Source: Molanna angustata | Taxonomy: Eukaryota > Arthropoda > Insecta > Trichoptera > Molannidae | Direction: 5' to 3' | NCBI GenBank assembly: GCA_963576475.1 | Contig: OY754968.1 | Location: forward strand, 14,116,616-14,180,615 | Length of the DNA stretch: 64,000 nt | In this document: positions 23,411 to 35,077 of the stretch, piece after piece | Position numbering within the stretch: position 1 is the first letter of the stretch | Layout of the letters: each line of letters begins with the position of its first letter | Translations under genes and position numbers: made by a program | Notes under the pieces: generated by a model | Told to the model about the DNA's origin: nothing | Seen by the model: the letters and a program-made list of their open reading frames with translations, nothing else | Database searches by the model: none

Positions 23411-24306
23411 CTAGTTGCATGTAACACATGAGACCCAACTGTCGAAAGCGATAGTATGTATGGTTGAAGAATAAGTACCAAACTACATATAAACCCGTAA
23501 ATCAAAATTATTTTGAATATGTTAAGATATTTAGTTTTCTATACAACAAATGTAGGTATCTATGTCAAGATAGGACTGTATGGAGGTCAGTCCTTTTTGC
23601 TACTCGGAATATGAAAACAGCATTATTTTATGTACTCGTATGTATTTTTGTATATTAAGTATTAAACTATTAAAAGCGATGTCGTCACTTTATTCAATTT
23701 TTATAAAAATTGTTAAAAAAAATTTGAGAGTACAATGCTGATATTTTTTATAGAAAATTAAATTATCTAGTTGTGGTGTTTCGGCTTTTTTCCATATTTT
23801 TAAAAACTTTGGAAATATAGGCAGTTAATTTTTTTTGAAAAAAAAACAATTTGAGATTCATATTTGTCTATATTTATACCAATTTTCAGCGTTCTAGCTC
23901 TTATGGTTTCTGAAATGTATGTAAAAATTTAAAAGTTGATAACCCCTGACTGAAACATAAAATTAAAATTCTGAGTATAAAAGTTTTGTAGGCCTATAAC
24001 TATTTATATATTCTGAAATTTTGGGCCCTGAAAATTTAGCGAATCAAAATTTATAAGGGGGAGAGGACACACAGACAGACACAGACACACAAAATGTTCT
24101 ACTCCAAATTCTGAGTAAATCCGTACATGGAACATATTATATGCTGCGAAGCCTTTAAGTTGTTGTTTTTTGACTTCAAAGTTGGAAAAACCGTGAAAAA
24201 TGTAGACCCTGCATAAATCTCGCGTATCCTGCCTTGAAACATTGTCGATATTTTAAGAGAACAAAGTTCTCTTTGGAAGTTGAAGGAGGAAGTTTCGACA
24301 GTTGGA
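23411..24306 (-). mobile_element. Helitron-like element, family B, copy 1
   Basis: On the minus strand it starts TCCAACTGTCGA (24306) and ends CATGTGTTACATGCAACTAG (23411). The CATGT-GTT-ACATG hairpin lies seven bases before the end, and the end is CTAG followed by T. The interior carries GTTGATAACCCCTGACTG, a CA-rich stretch and ATATGCTGCGAAGCC. There is no ORF, so it is non-autonomous. Confidence 0.72.
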
Positions 24307-24369
24307 AAAGCGGACCCGACAGACGTTGTCCTGCTCGAACGTCAGATTGCTTCCTACTAGCTGGTTCAG

Positions 24370-24735
24370 CAAACATAAAAATAACCACACCATCACGGCC
24401 ATATACCACAATCTGGGATAACCAGCGATAGGTGCATGGACATGCATTACCTTATAAAAGGAAGCACACATCAGTCTCACCTAAAATAGGCAACATTCAG
24501 AATGGGTTGTGAACTACGTATGATGTTTTTTGACTGTTGTATTTTAGATTTCCCGGCTCTTCAGGAAAATCTTAGGGTAAATATTAAGTAATAATATTCT
24601 AATATGTACAATAGCAATGGGCTTCATAAAATGCATTCAGGGATTATCAACTTTTCACGAAGGCAAAACATTATACAAATAAGCAGTTTAAAGTTAAGTG
24701 TTGTCCACAACATACTCGTTTAAAAATACATGCGC
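24370..24735 (-). repeat. R3 copy (inverted) plus R2 fragment
   Basis: 24370-24560 is R3 in reverse (ACCACAATCTGGGATAACC, TTATAAAAGGAAGCACAC, CAGAATGGGTTGTGAAC). It is followed by R2-like text (GCATTCAGGGATTATCAAC) to ~24730. Confidence 0.65.
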
Positions 24736-25224
24736 TTATAATAATAAAATCTGCCATTATGTAGGTATATGTTGTGAGTAGGTACATACAACATATATAC
24801 ATACAAAAACATGAATTCTTTATTAGCATTTAAGAATTATTACGCAAGAAAAACATGACAACGATGGCCACTAGTAAGGCATTCCAAAAATTACATAGTA
24901 ATTCTACGTAATGAGGAATAATAATAATTATGCTTGAGTGAGACAACAAGTACTGATATGTATATTGTTCTCCTTGTCTGCCAAAGTAGAATAGTAAGAT
25001 GTCACGCAAGAGCGGCAGAGCGATAACAGAACAGCGGAAACTATTATTTTTTTGTACTATTACTGACGGGCACGCGCTGTACTCGCGCCGTCACTGGATA
25101 TTTTTCGTCAAACGTATTATACAATCGACGAATAATTGAAGTTCATAAAATAGCAAACACAGAAGTATCTAATTTTCTCTATCTGACAATGTGACATATC
25201 GACTCTATAGCGCCAGCCATTTTA
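24736..25224. other. Intron sequence with GC-richer patch
   Basis: A patch at about 24960-25110 (CAAGAGCGGCAGAGCG, ACGGGCACGCGCTGTACTCG) stands out from the AT-rich surroundings. No ORF. It could be part of an unrecognised repeat. Confidence 0.35.
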
Positions 25225-25365
25225 TTTTTAATAGACTTCCAAAAACGGAGGACGTTATCAATTCGACGCCATTTTTTTATGTATGTTCAGCGATTACTTT
25301 TTACTGCGTTATCTAATTGGGATGATTTCTTTTAATTATAAAGGGGGATTTGACAAGATCTGATT
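25225..25365 (+). repeat. Dispersed repeat common in lepidopteran genomes
   Basis: ACTTCCAAAAACGGAGGACG, then TTATCAATTCGACGCC, a T-run and TTCAGCGATTACTTTTTACTG. From memory this layout recurs very widely in moth and butterfly assemblies. That comparison is not verified here. Confidence 0.45.
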
Positions 25366-25710
25366 TGTTATTCCTATGTGTAAGACAAATTATGCACAGA
25401 ACTCAGACGTCGTAGTTGTAAATTGTATAATACTGTCGATAAATCTACAAGCGAAGGTAATCTAAATAACGATTTTGCAACTTTTAAAAGAAAACATTTT
25501 AATGTTGTGTGAACTTATAAGTATGTGAGTACGTATTAACTGTTTTTTTTTTAATTTTATTATTTTTTAAGTTTTATTTCAATCTTGTTATTAATAAAAT
25601 TTTTTTTCATAAAGAATCTTCTTGTTTATTTATTTATTTATAAAGAGAAAAAACAATCACATATGGTACACATTTTTGTTTTATAAATAATAAATTTGAT
25701 TTATGATGTG

Positions 25711-26310
25711 CAATCACAAAATTTCCCATAGAGAAGTTACATACAATGTAAACATAGACGTGCTTAGAGATTAAGATAGAGATAAAAGTAATAAAATATA
25801 AAAATATGTGCAATCACAATATTTCCCATAGAGAAGTTACATACAATGTAAACATAGACGTGCTTAGAGATTAAGATAGAGATAAAAGTAATAAAATATA
25901 AAAATATATGCAATCACAATATTTCCCATAGAGAAGTTACATACAATGTAAACATAGACGTGCTTAGAGATTAAGATAGAGATAAAAGTAATAAAATATA
26001 AAAATATGTGCAATCACAATATTTCCCATAGAGAAGTTACATACAATGTAAACATAGACGTGCTTAGAGATTAAGATAGAGATAAAAGTAATAAAATATA
26101 AAAATATGTGCAATCACAATATTTCCCATAGAGAAGTTACATACAATGTAAACATAGACGTGCTTAGAGATTAAGATAGAGATAAAAGTAATAAAATATA
26201 AAAATATGTGCAATCACAATATTTCCCGTAGAGAAGTTACATACAATGTAAACATAGACGTGCTTAGAGATTAAGATAGAGATAAAAGTAATAAAATGTA
26301 AAAAATTAAT
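25711..26310 (+). repeat. 100-bp tandem array, six units
   Basis: CAATCACAA recurs at 25711, 25811, 25911, 26011, 26111 and 26211, exactly every 100 bp, with very few substitutions (for example CATAGAG to CGTAGAG in the last unit). It is non-coding. The homogeneity implies recent expansion or assembly-sensitive copy number. Confidence 0.93.
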
Positions 26311-26615
26311 ATTTATTGAAAACACATATTATGAAGTATAGTTTGGAATACACAAGAATGACATCACTCACTACTTACTTCCTCAACAGTGCATTCCAGC
26401 CACACCCAGGTCCTAAGATCCTATCAGTGATATTTTTTAAATAAAATTAAAATCTTTTTTAAAATTGTTAACCATTTATGGTGTATTTTTTTTGCACCAT
26501 TACAATATATTTACAAAACTATATGTTTCCTTAATAAATAAATAAATCATGACATCCACGAAAAAATCATCAAACTAGTAAATTTACTCTTATTTTCCAC
26601 ATTCTTCTTCTTATC
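26311..26615. other. AT-rich intron sequence
   Basis: Nothing recognised apart from simple A/T runs. Confidence 0.4.
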
Positions 26616-26617
26616 TT

Positions 26618-26735
26618 CTTCTTCGTCAGCCCTCATTCGTCCAGTAATGGACATAGGCCTCCCCCTGAGACCCCCACAGCTCCCTATCCTGGGCAGACCG
26701 CATCCATCCACCTCCAGCTACTCTTCTGATATTTT
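26618..26735 (-). pseudogene. LINE ORF2 extreme C-terminal fragment
   Basis: The minus strand reads RVAGGGWMRSAQDRELWG then SQGEAYVHYWTNEG and a stop. The WMR-AQDR-W--GEAYV--W pattern is the usual C-terminus of a lepidopteran LINE pol protein. It is 5'-truncated and belongs to a different family from the one at 15365. Confidence 0.7.
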
Positions 26736-27257
26736 CCACATTATCCGACATTAATGTGTTTTTTTTTTAAATAGGAAGGGATTGCTCCATAATTGATCAC
26801 TAAAGACCTGAATTATTCGCGAATGCGATATACCCGATTTTATTCGCGAATTTTGCGCTTTTTTCACGAACAACGAGAATTTGACACATTTTTCAAATAT
26901 ATAATTAAGTATTTATAGGAAAAAAGAACTTATAAATCTAAATCATGTGTTGATATTATATTTTTTGTAGAAAATAACATTTTTTTTTTAAATATCACAT
27001 TTTTACTGAATAAATCCAACACTTTTCAAAAATAAAAAAAAATAACCGATTTCATAAATACAATACTTTTTTTCATTTTCTATAAAAATATCACCCCTCT
27101 TCCAAAAAAATAACGCGAATAATAACACCGCTTTCGCTTTTTTACAAAAATAACACCCCTGTTCCAATAAATAACGCGTATTAAAGTAACGCTTCTCAAC
27201 TCTTTCACGTTCTAAGGAAATCAATCAATAGTTTGATGTGAAATATATGTATATTTT
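26736..27257. other. AT-rich intron sequence with a short degenerate tandem
   Basis: Repeated TATCACATTTT, AAATAACGCGAATAA and CCCCTCTTCCAAAAA-type phrases at about 26985-27200 suggest a degenerate short tandem. No gene. Confidence 0.4.
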
Positions 27258-27455
27258 TCCAACTGTCGAGTCGTTCATGAGAATTCAATTCTCTGAAAGA
27301 ATCAACAAAGCCAAGCCAAGATGCGTGTACGTAGGAACATTTTGTATGGCGTAGTGGACTTTTTGCATGCTAATAACACCAACTAGAGGCCTCGCAGCAT
27401 ATATGTTCCCATACATGGATTTACTCAGAATTCGGAGTAGAACATTTTATGTGAG

Positions 27456-27515
<60 letters not shown>

Positions 27516-28275
27516 ATGTGAGGGTGTGTGTGTCCGTCCCCCCCTTATAAATTCTGATCTGCTCAATTTACAGAGCTCAAAATTTCAGAATATATAAACA
27601 GTTATAGGCCTACAAAACTCTTGAATTTTTGTTTCAGTCAGGGGTTATCAACTTTTGAAATTTTGGTTTATTTATCCACAAATCTCAGAAACCATAAAAG
27701 CTAGAACGCTGAAAATTAGTATAAACATAGACAAATACAAAATCTCTAATTGGTTTTTTCAAAAAAACCCTGGAAGTTTTTCAAGAAATATATTTTTTAT
27801 AGTAAATTTATGAGTTTAACTGCCTATATTTCCAATTTTTTTAAAAATATAAAAAAACCGAAACACCCCAACTAGAATTTAATTTTCTATAAAAAATTTT
27901 AACATTGTATTAGCGTATCTCAAATTTTTAATAATTTTTATAAAAATTGAATTTAGTGACGACATTGCTTCATACAATTTGTATGGCAGTCGCCTACACA
28001 CAATATCTAATAAGACTTAATTGTTTGATACTAATCTCCAAACATACATACATAGGTACCATCATGCTGTTTTCATATTCTGGGTAGGATCAAAGAACTG
28101 ACCTCCATACTATCCTATCTTGACATACATACCTAGGTACATGTGTTGTATAGAAAACCAAATATCTTAAAATATTAAATAATTTGTATTTATGGGTTTA
28201 TAGTTTGGTACTTATTCTTCAACTCTACATACAATCGCTATCGACAGTTGGATCTCATGTGTTACATGCAAGTCG
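27258..28275 (+). mobile_element. Helitron-like element, family B, copy 2
   Basis: Starts TCCAACTGTCGAGTCG and ends GGATCTCATGTGTTACATGC followed by AAGTCG, where other copies have AACTAG, so the terminal CTAG is mutated. A (GT)n microsatellite of about 55 bp lies at ~27457-27512 and GGGGTTATCAAC at ~27640. There is no ORF. Confidence 0.72.
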
Positions 28276-29050
28276 TTTTTAATTTAAAGTATTTATAATG
28301 CATATTATTTATACAGTTCTCAATAAACTTTAATTATGCCAAATCTAACACTCCTGCATGCGCGCAATGCTTTTATAAAAGGATCCGAAGTTTACGTTTC
28401 ATGTAGATTGTAGATGTTGTTCTATGTATTCAAAATATATATAATTATTTTTGTAGGTACCTATGTATATTTTTTTGTAGGTACCTATGTATATAGGAAT
28501 TGTATGAATAATTAATTTAATATATTCCTAGAATAATATTTGAATTGTTTTTTAGGAATTTCCCTGATTAGAATCATTAATATATTATAATGATCGGTTA
28601 ATGAGTTTTATGTGTACCTTCCAAATAATTTAAATATTTGAATTGAAGGTAATTATTTATAGTAATTATAATATTTGGAAGGAAATTATTTGTCTTACAT
28701 TAATTGCGCATTTAGCCTTAAAATGGTTTAATGTATACAGAAGGCTTAATAACGCTACACAATATTTATCATGGTTATTTATTTAAATACGATTAAAAAA
28801 GATTGAAATCATTATAACGTTTGTACCAACTTCCAATATTGATTTTTGATAAATAATCAACAATAATTATTAGTAAATGCACCACTGTAGATAATATGCC
28901 AAAATATTTAGTGTGGTATTGCGTAATTATTTGAAAAATGTATATAACAGTAGCTAAATAGCAAATAGTAGGTAATAGTAAATAACCTATCTATAGTAAA
29001 CTGTTTTTTTACTCTTCATTACTATGAATGTAATAGTATAAATCTACATA
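28276..29050. other. AT-rich intron sequence
   Basis: Holds a short tandem TGTAGGTACCTATGTATAT (~28455-28497). Otherwise nothing recognised. Confidence 0.4.
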
Positions 29051-29054
29051 CTAT

Positions 29055-29185
29055 CTTCCTCGTGGGGAAGATAGAGAGAGATAGAGATAGTGGTAGGTAG
29101 AGAGAGCCAAACACCGCATTTTTCTATCTTGACACATATCCATCATCTCATCAACATTTATGCATTGTCTCATACATAATCGTAT
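29055..29185 (-). mobile_element. LINE 3' tail fragment
   Basis: GAGCCAAACACCGCATTTTT, CTATCTTGACACATATCC and CATTGTCTCATACAT match the inverted tails at 3760-3850 and 17870-17950. Confidence 0.6.
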
Positions 29186-29222
29186 ATTGTTAAAGCAAAC
29201 TATTTACACCAATTACTCAACA

Positions 29223-29406
29223 GGGGGGCAAATCTGGTCAATCGTCGAAATCAGTACCCTCCATGTTTTCCCCATATCATGGATACAAATATCATATGGA
29301 GTTCTTTTATATCCTAGCATAGTATAGAACTATATATGATAATTATATCCATGATATGGGTAAACATGGAGGATTTTGATTTCGACGATCAACCAGACTT
29401 GCCCCC
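29223..29406. mobile_element. Foldback MITE, ~184 bp
   Basis: Ends are GGGGGGCAAATCTGGT and its inverse ACCAGACTTGCCCCC. The inverted match continues inward through ATCGTCGAAATC, CCTCCATGTTT and CCATATCATGGATA. No clear target-site duplication is seen and there is no ORF. Confidence 0.6.
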
Positions 29407-29575
29407 GAGGTATCATCTAGAGAGCGCATACTATGGGTTTTTGTGTGTATGGTGGGTGTATTATGAAAATGTTTGTCATCAGGGAAATTAATATTTGTCT
29501 AGGAATCTAGTAAAAATGTACTTCATAAAAATGCATTTAGAGATTGTCATACTTTAAAAAAAATGTACACCCAAT
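29405..29575 (+). repeat. Dispersed repeat R2 fragment
   Basis: GCGCATACTATGGGTTTTTG, GTATTATGAAAATG and GCATTTAGAGATTGTCATAC parallel 3895-4110. Confidence 0.55.
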
Positions 29576-29791
29576 TGTTTAAATATCTATTTTCATCTTT
29601 TTCCAAGCATCAGGTAATCAGTTATGTATTTGGGTACATATTTCAAGTAACCGATATAATATTATAGTTGTAATAATAATATTTGCGTGACGTTCGTAGC
29701 AATTTAGAAGTAGATATTATTAAATAGCTGGTTTTATCTGTAACATTATATAATAACTTATGTATAAGAATTTACAGTTAACAATACTCAC

Positions 29792-30090
29792 GTTTTCAAC
29801 TGAGAGATTCCATCCGGTAAAATCTTCATTAGATTCTCAGCCAAGTTCAAAATTTTGAGACATCGCATAGTCAACAGGACGTCTGGGAATTTCTTGAATC
29901 CGTTGGAGTTCAGTTCGATAATTTTCAGGTTGGTGAGGTTCTTTAAAATATCCAACGAAGCCTCGGCCAGATCATTGTCACTGGCAAGAAGTTCCTCCAA
30001 ATCATTATGAAGAAGCGATTCATCAGGTAACTCCTTGAAGCCGGCTTTCCTGATATCGAGTTGTTGCGTTGACGACTTGTGCTGGGTTGC
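29792..30090 (-). CDS. Phlpp: PHLPP internal exon (first LRRs after the PH domain)
   Basis: This 299-bp exon lies between acceptor TTTGTAG and consensus donor GTGAGT. In phase 0 it reads ATQHKSSTQQLDIRKAGF, then LRRs such as DLEELLASDNDLAEASLDIL, LKIIELNSNGFKKFPDVL and LKILNLAENLMKILPDGI. The STQQLDI start corresponds to the position where PHLPP passes from the PH domain helix into the first repeat. The upstream exon at 53729 ends in phase 0, so the two can join directly across ~23.6 kb as WFAWIKE-ATQHKSS. Confidence 0.9.
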
Positions 30091-30499
30091 CTACAAATCA
30101 ATAAACAAACTGTTATTTCCATTTGACATTCTGAAATTTTGGGGGAAATCGTTTAATTATTATAGATATACACGAATCTAATAAGGTATGTATAATAAAT
30201 CAAAGAGATTTGGGTTGTAAGCATCGACTTATAACCAAAAAAAAGATCTTCTAAATGTATGTATACATTAAGCGATCACCAATGGTTTTCTGGAAATACC
30301 GAGAAGCAAATGTAGTATTGATTAAGCACAATATATCTTATACATTTTGGCATCTACCATTAACATTAGCTCTGATGGTTGGTAGGTCTTATTAAAATAA
30401 AGTTTTAAGAAATGCAAATTAACTGACAGTCTAGTAGAGTATCGAAGTCATGCTATTCGTAGTTATTTAGCTATCCATAGTTTAAATAAATAATAATAT

Positions 30500-30575
30500 A
30501 CTTCGTTGCACCCTGCGCAATGACGAGTTTTTTTGGAAATTACATCCAACTTACTAGCGTTTCCAGCGTTTGTTG
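30500..30575 (-). mobile_element. SINE family 1 fragment
   Basis: CTTCGTTGCACCCTGCGCAA and ATCCAACTTACTAGCGTTTC correspond to the tail end of the family-1 SINE seen at 46900. Confidence 0.5.
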
Positions 30576-30804
30576 ATTTCGTAGTAAATAAAAAAAATAA
30601 TATTGTGATCCAATAAAGATTTGAATAGTACTGTCAAATAATTGTTTTGTAAGTTAGTTCGTTCCCAATTAAATGAATAAGATGAGTCATATCATTTACC
30701 CAAAAGGCATCATACACCGAATTGAATATTTGTATCTTGTTCGAATAACTACTGTTATTTCCCATTTACGAAGTTGTTAGATCCGTTTAGGTCGATGGAA
30801 ACTT

Positions 30805-30985
30805 ATTCAAAACGTAGACATTTGATAAACATATTCAAAACTATTGATTTATACATACTGCTTAGTACATATATTATTCAATGTTCAAAACGTAAAACAT
30901 TTGGTAAACATATTCAAAACCATTCATTTATAAATTAATGGTAGTAAATATAGTTCAGTGTTCAAAACGTAGAACATTTGACTAA
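30805..30985 (+). repeat. Degenerate ~100-bp local tandem
   Basis: TTCAAAACGTAGACATTTG recurs with changes at ~30808, ~30882 and ~30961, followed each time by TAAACATATTCAAAAC or a variant. Two to three diverged units. Confidence 0.55.
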
Positions 30986-30989
30986 GTCT

Positions 30990-31140
30990 AGTTTGTCGAT
31001 CGGCAATTCTTGATAGAACTCCATTGTATGTAGATATATTACAAATACAATAAAAAATACTTGGTATTAGTTCTATTGAAATTTATTTGATTATCGACGC
31101 GTTTCGTGCAAGGTACATCATCATCGTCGAACATTTGATT
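30990..31140 (-). mobile_element. Penelope-like terminal fragment with hammerhead-like core
   Basis: The minus strand reads GATGATGATGTACC then TTGCACGAAACGCGTCGATA. The GAAACGCGTC motif is analogous to GAAACCGGTC at the complete ribozymes at 55857 and 61660, with a four-base palindrome after GAAA. The flank TCGATCGGCAATTCTTGATA resembles the flank of 16405-16684. Confidence 0.45.
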
Positions 31141-31699
31141 TAATATACAGCATAATATTATAACGCGTAAATTTAATATGTTTACAAAGTGTTTCATTGT
31201 ACCTAATTAGGTGTGCCCCAATTATCTATCGCATTTTCTCAGTTAAGGGAATGTATGTATGAGAGTGATATGCGATTGTTTCAAGAACATATTGATTATT
31301 TTTTTAATTGCAACGAAAAGAAAGATATTACCGTTTACTGTCGTTTTAAATAAATTTGAGGTTTAAAATCGTTATTTATAAAGACGAAAATAGTCATTGC
31401 AAAAAATATTTCTTTTTTATGAATTTACTTATAATATTTTCGTGTATTCATATTTGGAAATAAAAAAAAAATACTACAAATAATTCATTAAAATTTATAT
31501 GATAAATTGTATAAATAACACAAGACACAAAAAAAGTAGTCAAATAGAAATGAACCTCTTTGTCCAGTATGATTGGTTCCAATGAATCATGTTCCAGATC
31601 TGATATGATGCTGGTAAGTTCATCACACTCTGTAAATGTTACTCGAGATTTCATAGTACTTTGTTGGACATGCATCGTACACACTGATAATAACATCAC

Positions 31700-32365
31700 T
31701 TTAATGTAGAATATTGTTATATTTTACATACATACACCTTGATAGTAATATTTCACCTCAACTCACTCACTTGGGATAATAACATCGTGCAACGGTTCAC
31801 TTAAACTTTTTTTTTCACATCGTCATGTACTCAAAACAATAATTGGCAAAAATAAAATGTCTCAAAGTTAATCTCAGAATGTCGTACCTAATATTATAAA
31901 ACAAAGAATTCACCAATTGCACTTTGAGTGCAGAATCTCATAAACTAAAAAACGACTGGAGCATTGAGTTAAACGATTGTTCCAAAGCTGAATTTAAGGT
32001 GTTTAACCAAATAACTCCTAATGCCTCATATGAAGGCACCACATAATGTAGGTATATAATATGCTTACTCCGTGAATACGAAGAGATAATTTTAAAATCC
32101 ATAACTTTAAATTATGATAATATCTGAATGTTCCTAATAGACTAAGAGCCAGCGAGAGCTAAATTTACTTCATAATGCAAAGGCTAATTTTTTTCTGTAA
32201 AAGGAGACCTACCACAACAGGTAACGACGATTGAATAATATGAACTCTAAGATATTATTATGGCTTTCGGAGATAAAAGCCTTTAAGTGTTGAAAATTGC
32301 TATTTAAATGCATCAGTTATAGTATGAAGCTGAGCAGTAACAAACTATCTTGGATTATAAATTTG
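31700..32365. other. AT-rich intron sequence
   Basis: No element or credible coding sequence recognised. Confidence 0.4.
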
Positions 32366-32371
32366 AATACA

Positions 32372-32460
32372 ACCGCCATGGTACAGTACTGGGTTCAATC
32401 CCCAGCTGAGGAAAAATGTATTCATTTCTCATGCAAATATTGCTAGGTATTTTTAAATCA
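32372..32460 (+). mobile_element. SINE family 1 head fragment
   Basis: CCGCCATGGTACAGTACTGG, then GTTCAATCCCCAGCTGAGG and CATTTCTCATGCAAATATTG. The region between A and B box is shortened by deletion. Confidence 0.6.
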
Positions 32461-32749
32461 AACAAAATTTGATTTTTGCCCTTGTCCCTTATCAACCCTT
32501 TTTTTGCCCAAGCCATTATCAACCATTTTTTGGCCCAAGCTCCTATCAACTAGTGAAACAATGATTAGTGTTTTCGTATATGTATATACTAAAATTCGAA
32601 AACAATACTCATTGTTGCACCAATAATTCATATAAGAAAGAAAAATAATCTATGTTTTACCAGTTGACAGGGGCCTAGTCACCCGAAACAGTCGTACTGA
32701 TACAAGGGAAATATCATATGTAGAAAATACCTAGTATTATGGAGAATAT

Positions 32750-32885
32750 AAATACCGTCATTAAAAAATTGCTTCTTTGTGCTGGAAACACTGAATACTT
32801 GAAAGAAATTGCCACGTCCCACAACATGGCAATAAACACGTTACTTTCGCAGGATGCAAGGAAGTTTTTATTACTTTTATTGCAA
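32750..32885 (+). mobile_element. SINE family 1 tail fragment
   Basis: GCTTCTTTGTGCTGGAAACA, TTGAAAGAAATTGCCACG and CGCAGGATGCAAGGAAG correspond to the family-1 body and tail. Confidence 0.6.
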
Positions 32886-33414
32886 TTCAACCATTTTTTT
32901 AGATTAAGAAATATATGAAGACTTTGAAGTATTTAGGTTGGTCGGTAGGTACCTACTTGATTCATTAAAAAAGCTATTACGCACAAATACCATTGGGTAT
33001 TTGGTTTAACAATAAAATAAACTTAATATACACAAATTATTGATAGGTAAATAACATTTTCAAAGGATTATAAAATGTTGAAACGAAGAGATAATATCAA
33101 TATCATTAAAAGTCGGGACAAAGAGATAATATCAAAATTATTATATCAAATGATATAATATCAACTATCTAAAGAAATCGTTCTACCAGATATGTTATTA
33201 TTATCAGTCATTTTACACTCTTTTGAGTAATTAAACCTCTCTAAAGATGTGACATGTAGTTCTGCTTGGCTGATAAAGAGTATGATCAACATTTCTCATG
33301 TCCTTTACATAGAAATTCGTATCGCAACATACCTATCAATAATTTTCTTTATCAAAAGGATTCAATTTTTGAATATTTAAGATTTTTAAAAAAATATTGA
33401 CTTTTTTAAACAGT

Positions 33415-33600
33415 TCCTTGCATTATGAGCAAGTGGCGATTTTATTGCCGAATGGCAATCCCTCCTTACTAGCCAATGTTGCTTGCCCAGAGAAGCAAGA
33501 TTTGCATGAGAAATAATTTAAAATTTATTTCTCCTTTGCTGGGAATCGAACCCAGAATTCAAGGATTTACGAATACGCTAAAACAGTAGATATAAAGGTT
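33415..33600 (-). mobile_element. SINE family 1 copy
   Basis: On the minus strand GGGTTCGATTCCCAGCAAAG is the B box. It is followed by ATTTCTCATGCAAATC, CTTGCTTCTCTGGGCAAGC and CGCCACTTGCTCATAATGC. Confidence 0.65.
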
Positions 33601-33604
33601 CAAA

Positions 33605-34612
33605 AAAGTAAAGAAGTTCTATATATTTGTGACTGTGGATGATTAAATAGTTGCACTATTTTTTAATGAGTTGTAAAAAAATATTTGTACGATAAACTTG
33701 ATAGATGTATTATTTGCGCTTAAGTGAATAGACGTAGCGGAGATGTTATAAGAATAATGTCGAGGGAGTTCGGTTTCTTTTTTCTATATTGGGGAAAAAT
33801 TGTAATGCTACCTTTGTAGAATCCATAACAACCAAAAAAATTACAAACAAAAACTGATATTTTCAAATTGAGTGCGGAAATATTATTCAAAATAAATTTT
33901 AACCGGGTTGTCGAATTTCAATTTACATACAATGAAAAAATAACTTTTAGCACAAAGATTGTAGGTAGATAAATTTCACGCACAGATGAACACAAATTCA
34001 TGAATTCAACGATGTTATTAAAGGTATCATTCATACATTGAAAACTAGTCATTGATAAATAGCTCTAGCAAAAAAAAACTCTAAGATTATATCGTTATTT
34101 TTAGATGCATAATATTAATGATGTCTTGTTTATAAAATTACAAAAACACTTCAGACATAATCATTTAAAAATATGTAGATATTTTAGAGAAGATTTCTTT
34201 AATGCACAACACAATTTAACTTCTTGTTTTTTCACATAAAACTATAACTATGTTGACATTCGATAAACACTACACTGTTTATATTAACTGTGATAAAATA
34301 ATTTGTAAAGTAATGTGTAGGGCTCCAGGAAATGTTGAACCTCTGGCTGTCACTAAGGTGAATGTCACTGCTAAGGAGACAAGACACGGAACAGAGAGTT
34401 TTCACGACGTATGAGAAGTAAATACATATAAGTACCTAAGTATCTATCTTGTTACACCCATTATCTTACATAAATACAGAGTCGGAAAATATTGTAAATT
34501 GGTTTTTTCTCTAAATCTTCTATAATTACTATTAAAACTTTATAAATATTTTTTATTCGTGCGTATCAATTGATATTTATTAAAAAAAAATATATCAAAA
34601 ACAATCTTCTTT
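33605..34612. other. AT-rich intron sequence
   Basis: No element or credible ORF recognised. Confidence 0.4.
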
Positions 34613-34614
34613 CC

Positions 34615-34888
34615 CTTTAGCGCTTTTGTCCCGTTTCTATCGGGGTACGCTTTGACCATGATCCTGGAATTGGCGAGTCTGGTTATTACATTGAAGTGAC
34701 TGCCATCTGACCTTCGTAACCCTTAGAAAGGGGAACCAGACAAATTGGATCATGGGTACACATAGCTAGTGATATAAATCCGCACATAGATTTTTTTTTT
34801 TGAAAATCCAGAGGTGCGTGCCCCGCCCGGATTCGAACCGTCGACCATGGGAGGCGACGACCTTACCGCTGGGCTATCAGCGCTTCAT
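34615..34888 (-). mobile_element. tRNA-derived SINE (family 3)
   Basis: Minus strand: GATAGCCCAGCGGTAAGG (A box), CGCCTCCCATGG (anticodon region) and GGTTCGAATCCGGGCGGGGC (B box) form a nearly complete tRNA-like head. The body includes GATCCAATTTGTCTGGTTCC, CAGATGGCAGTCACTTC and CGTACCCCGATAGAAACGGG. Length ~270 bp, and it appears fairly complete. Confidence 0.75.
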
Positions 34889-35077
34889 ATATTAAAAACA
34901 ATGATTTTATAAATATAAAATTATTGGGCATGAAACTTGGTTGTCTAAACCTAAACTCCCCAATTTGAAATCAAAACTCAAAAATATTTTAAACTGAGTG
35001 TTTCTAAAAAAATACTATGAGTATTTTCAACGTTTCTCTAGTGAATGTTCGTCACACAATTTTAAAATTCAGCATTA

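Noticed and set aside
27455..27512. (GT)n run as a regulatory element
   Set aside because: The same microsatellite position recurs in other Helitron B copies as (CA)n of varying length. It is an ordinary internal microsatellite of the family.
31556..31690. Minus-strand open stretch (TMKSRVTFTECDELTSIISD) with a TTATCAG acceptor, as an extra PHLPP exon or a 24-bp micro-exon (CVRCMSNK)
   Set aside because: The long frame is out of phase with the exon ending at 53729, and its donor would be a weak GTTCAT. The in-phase micro-exon has a weak donor too. Direct joining of 53729 to 30090 keeps phase and gives a sensible PH-to-LRR transition.
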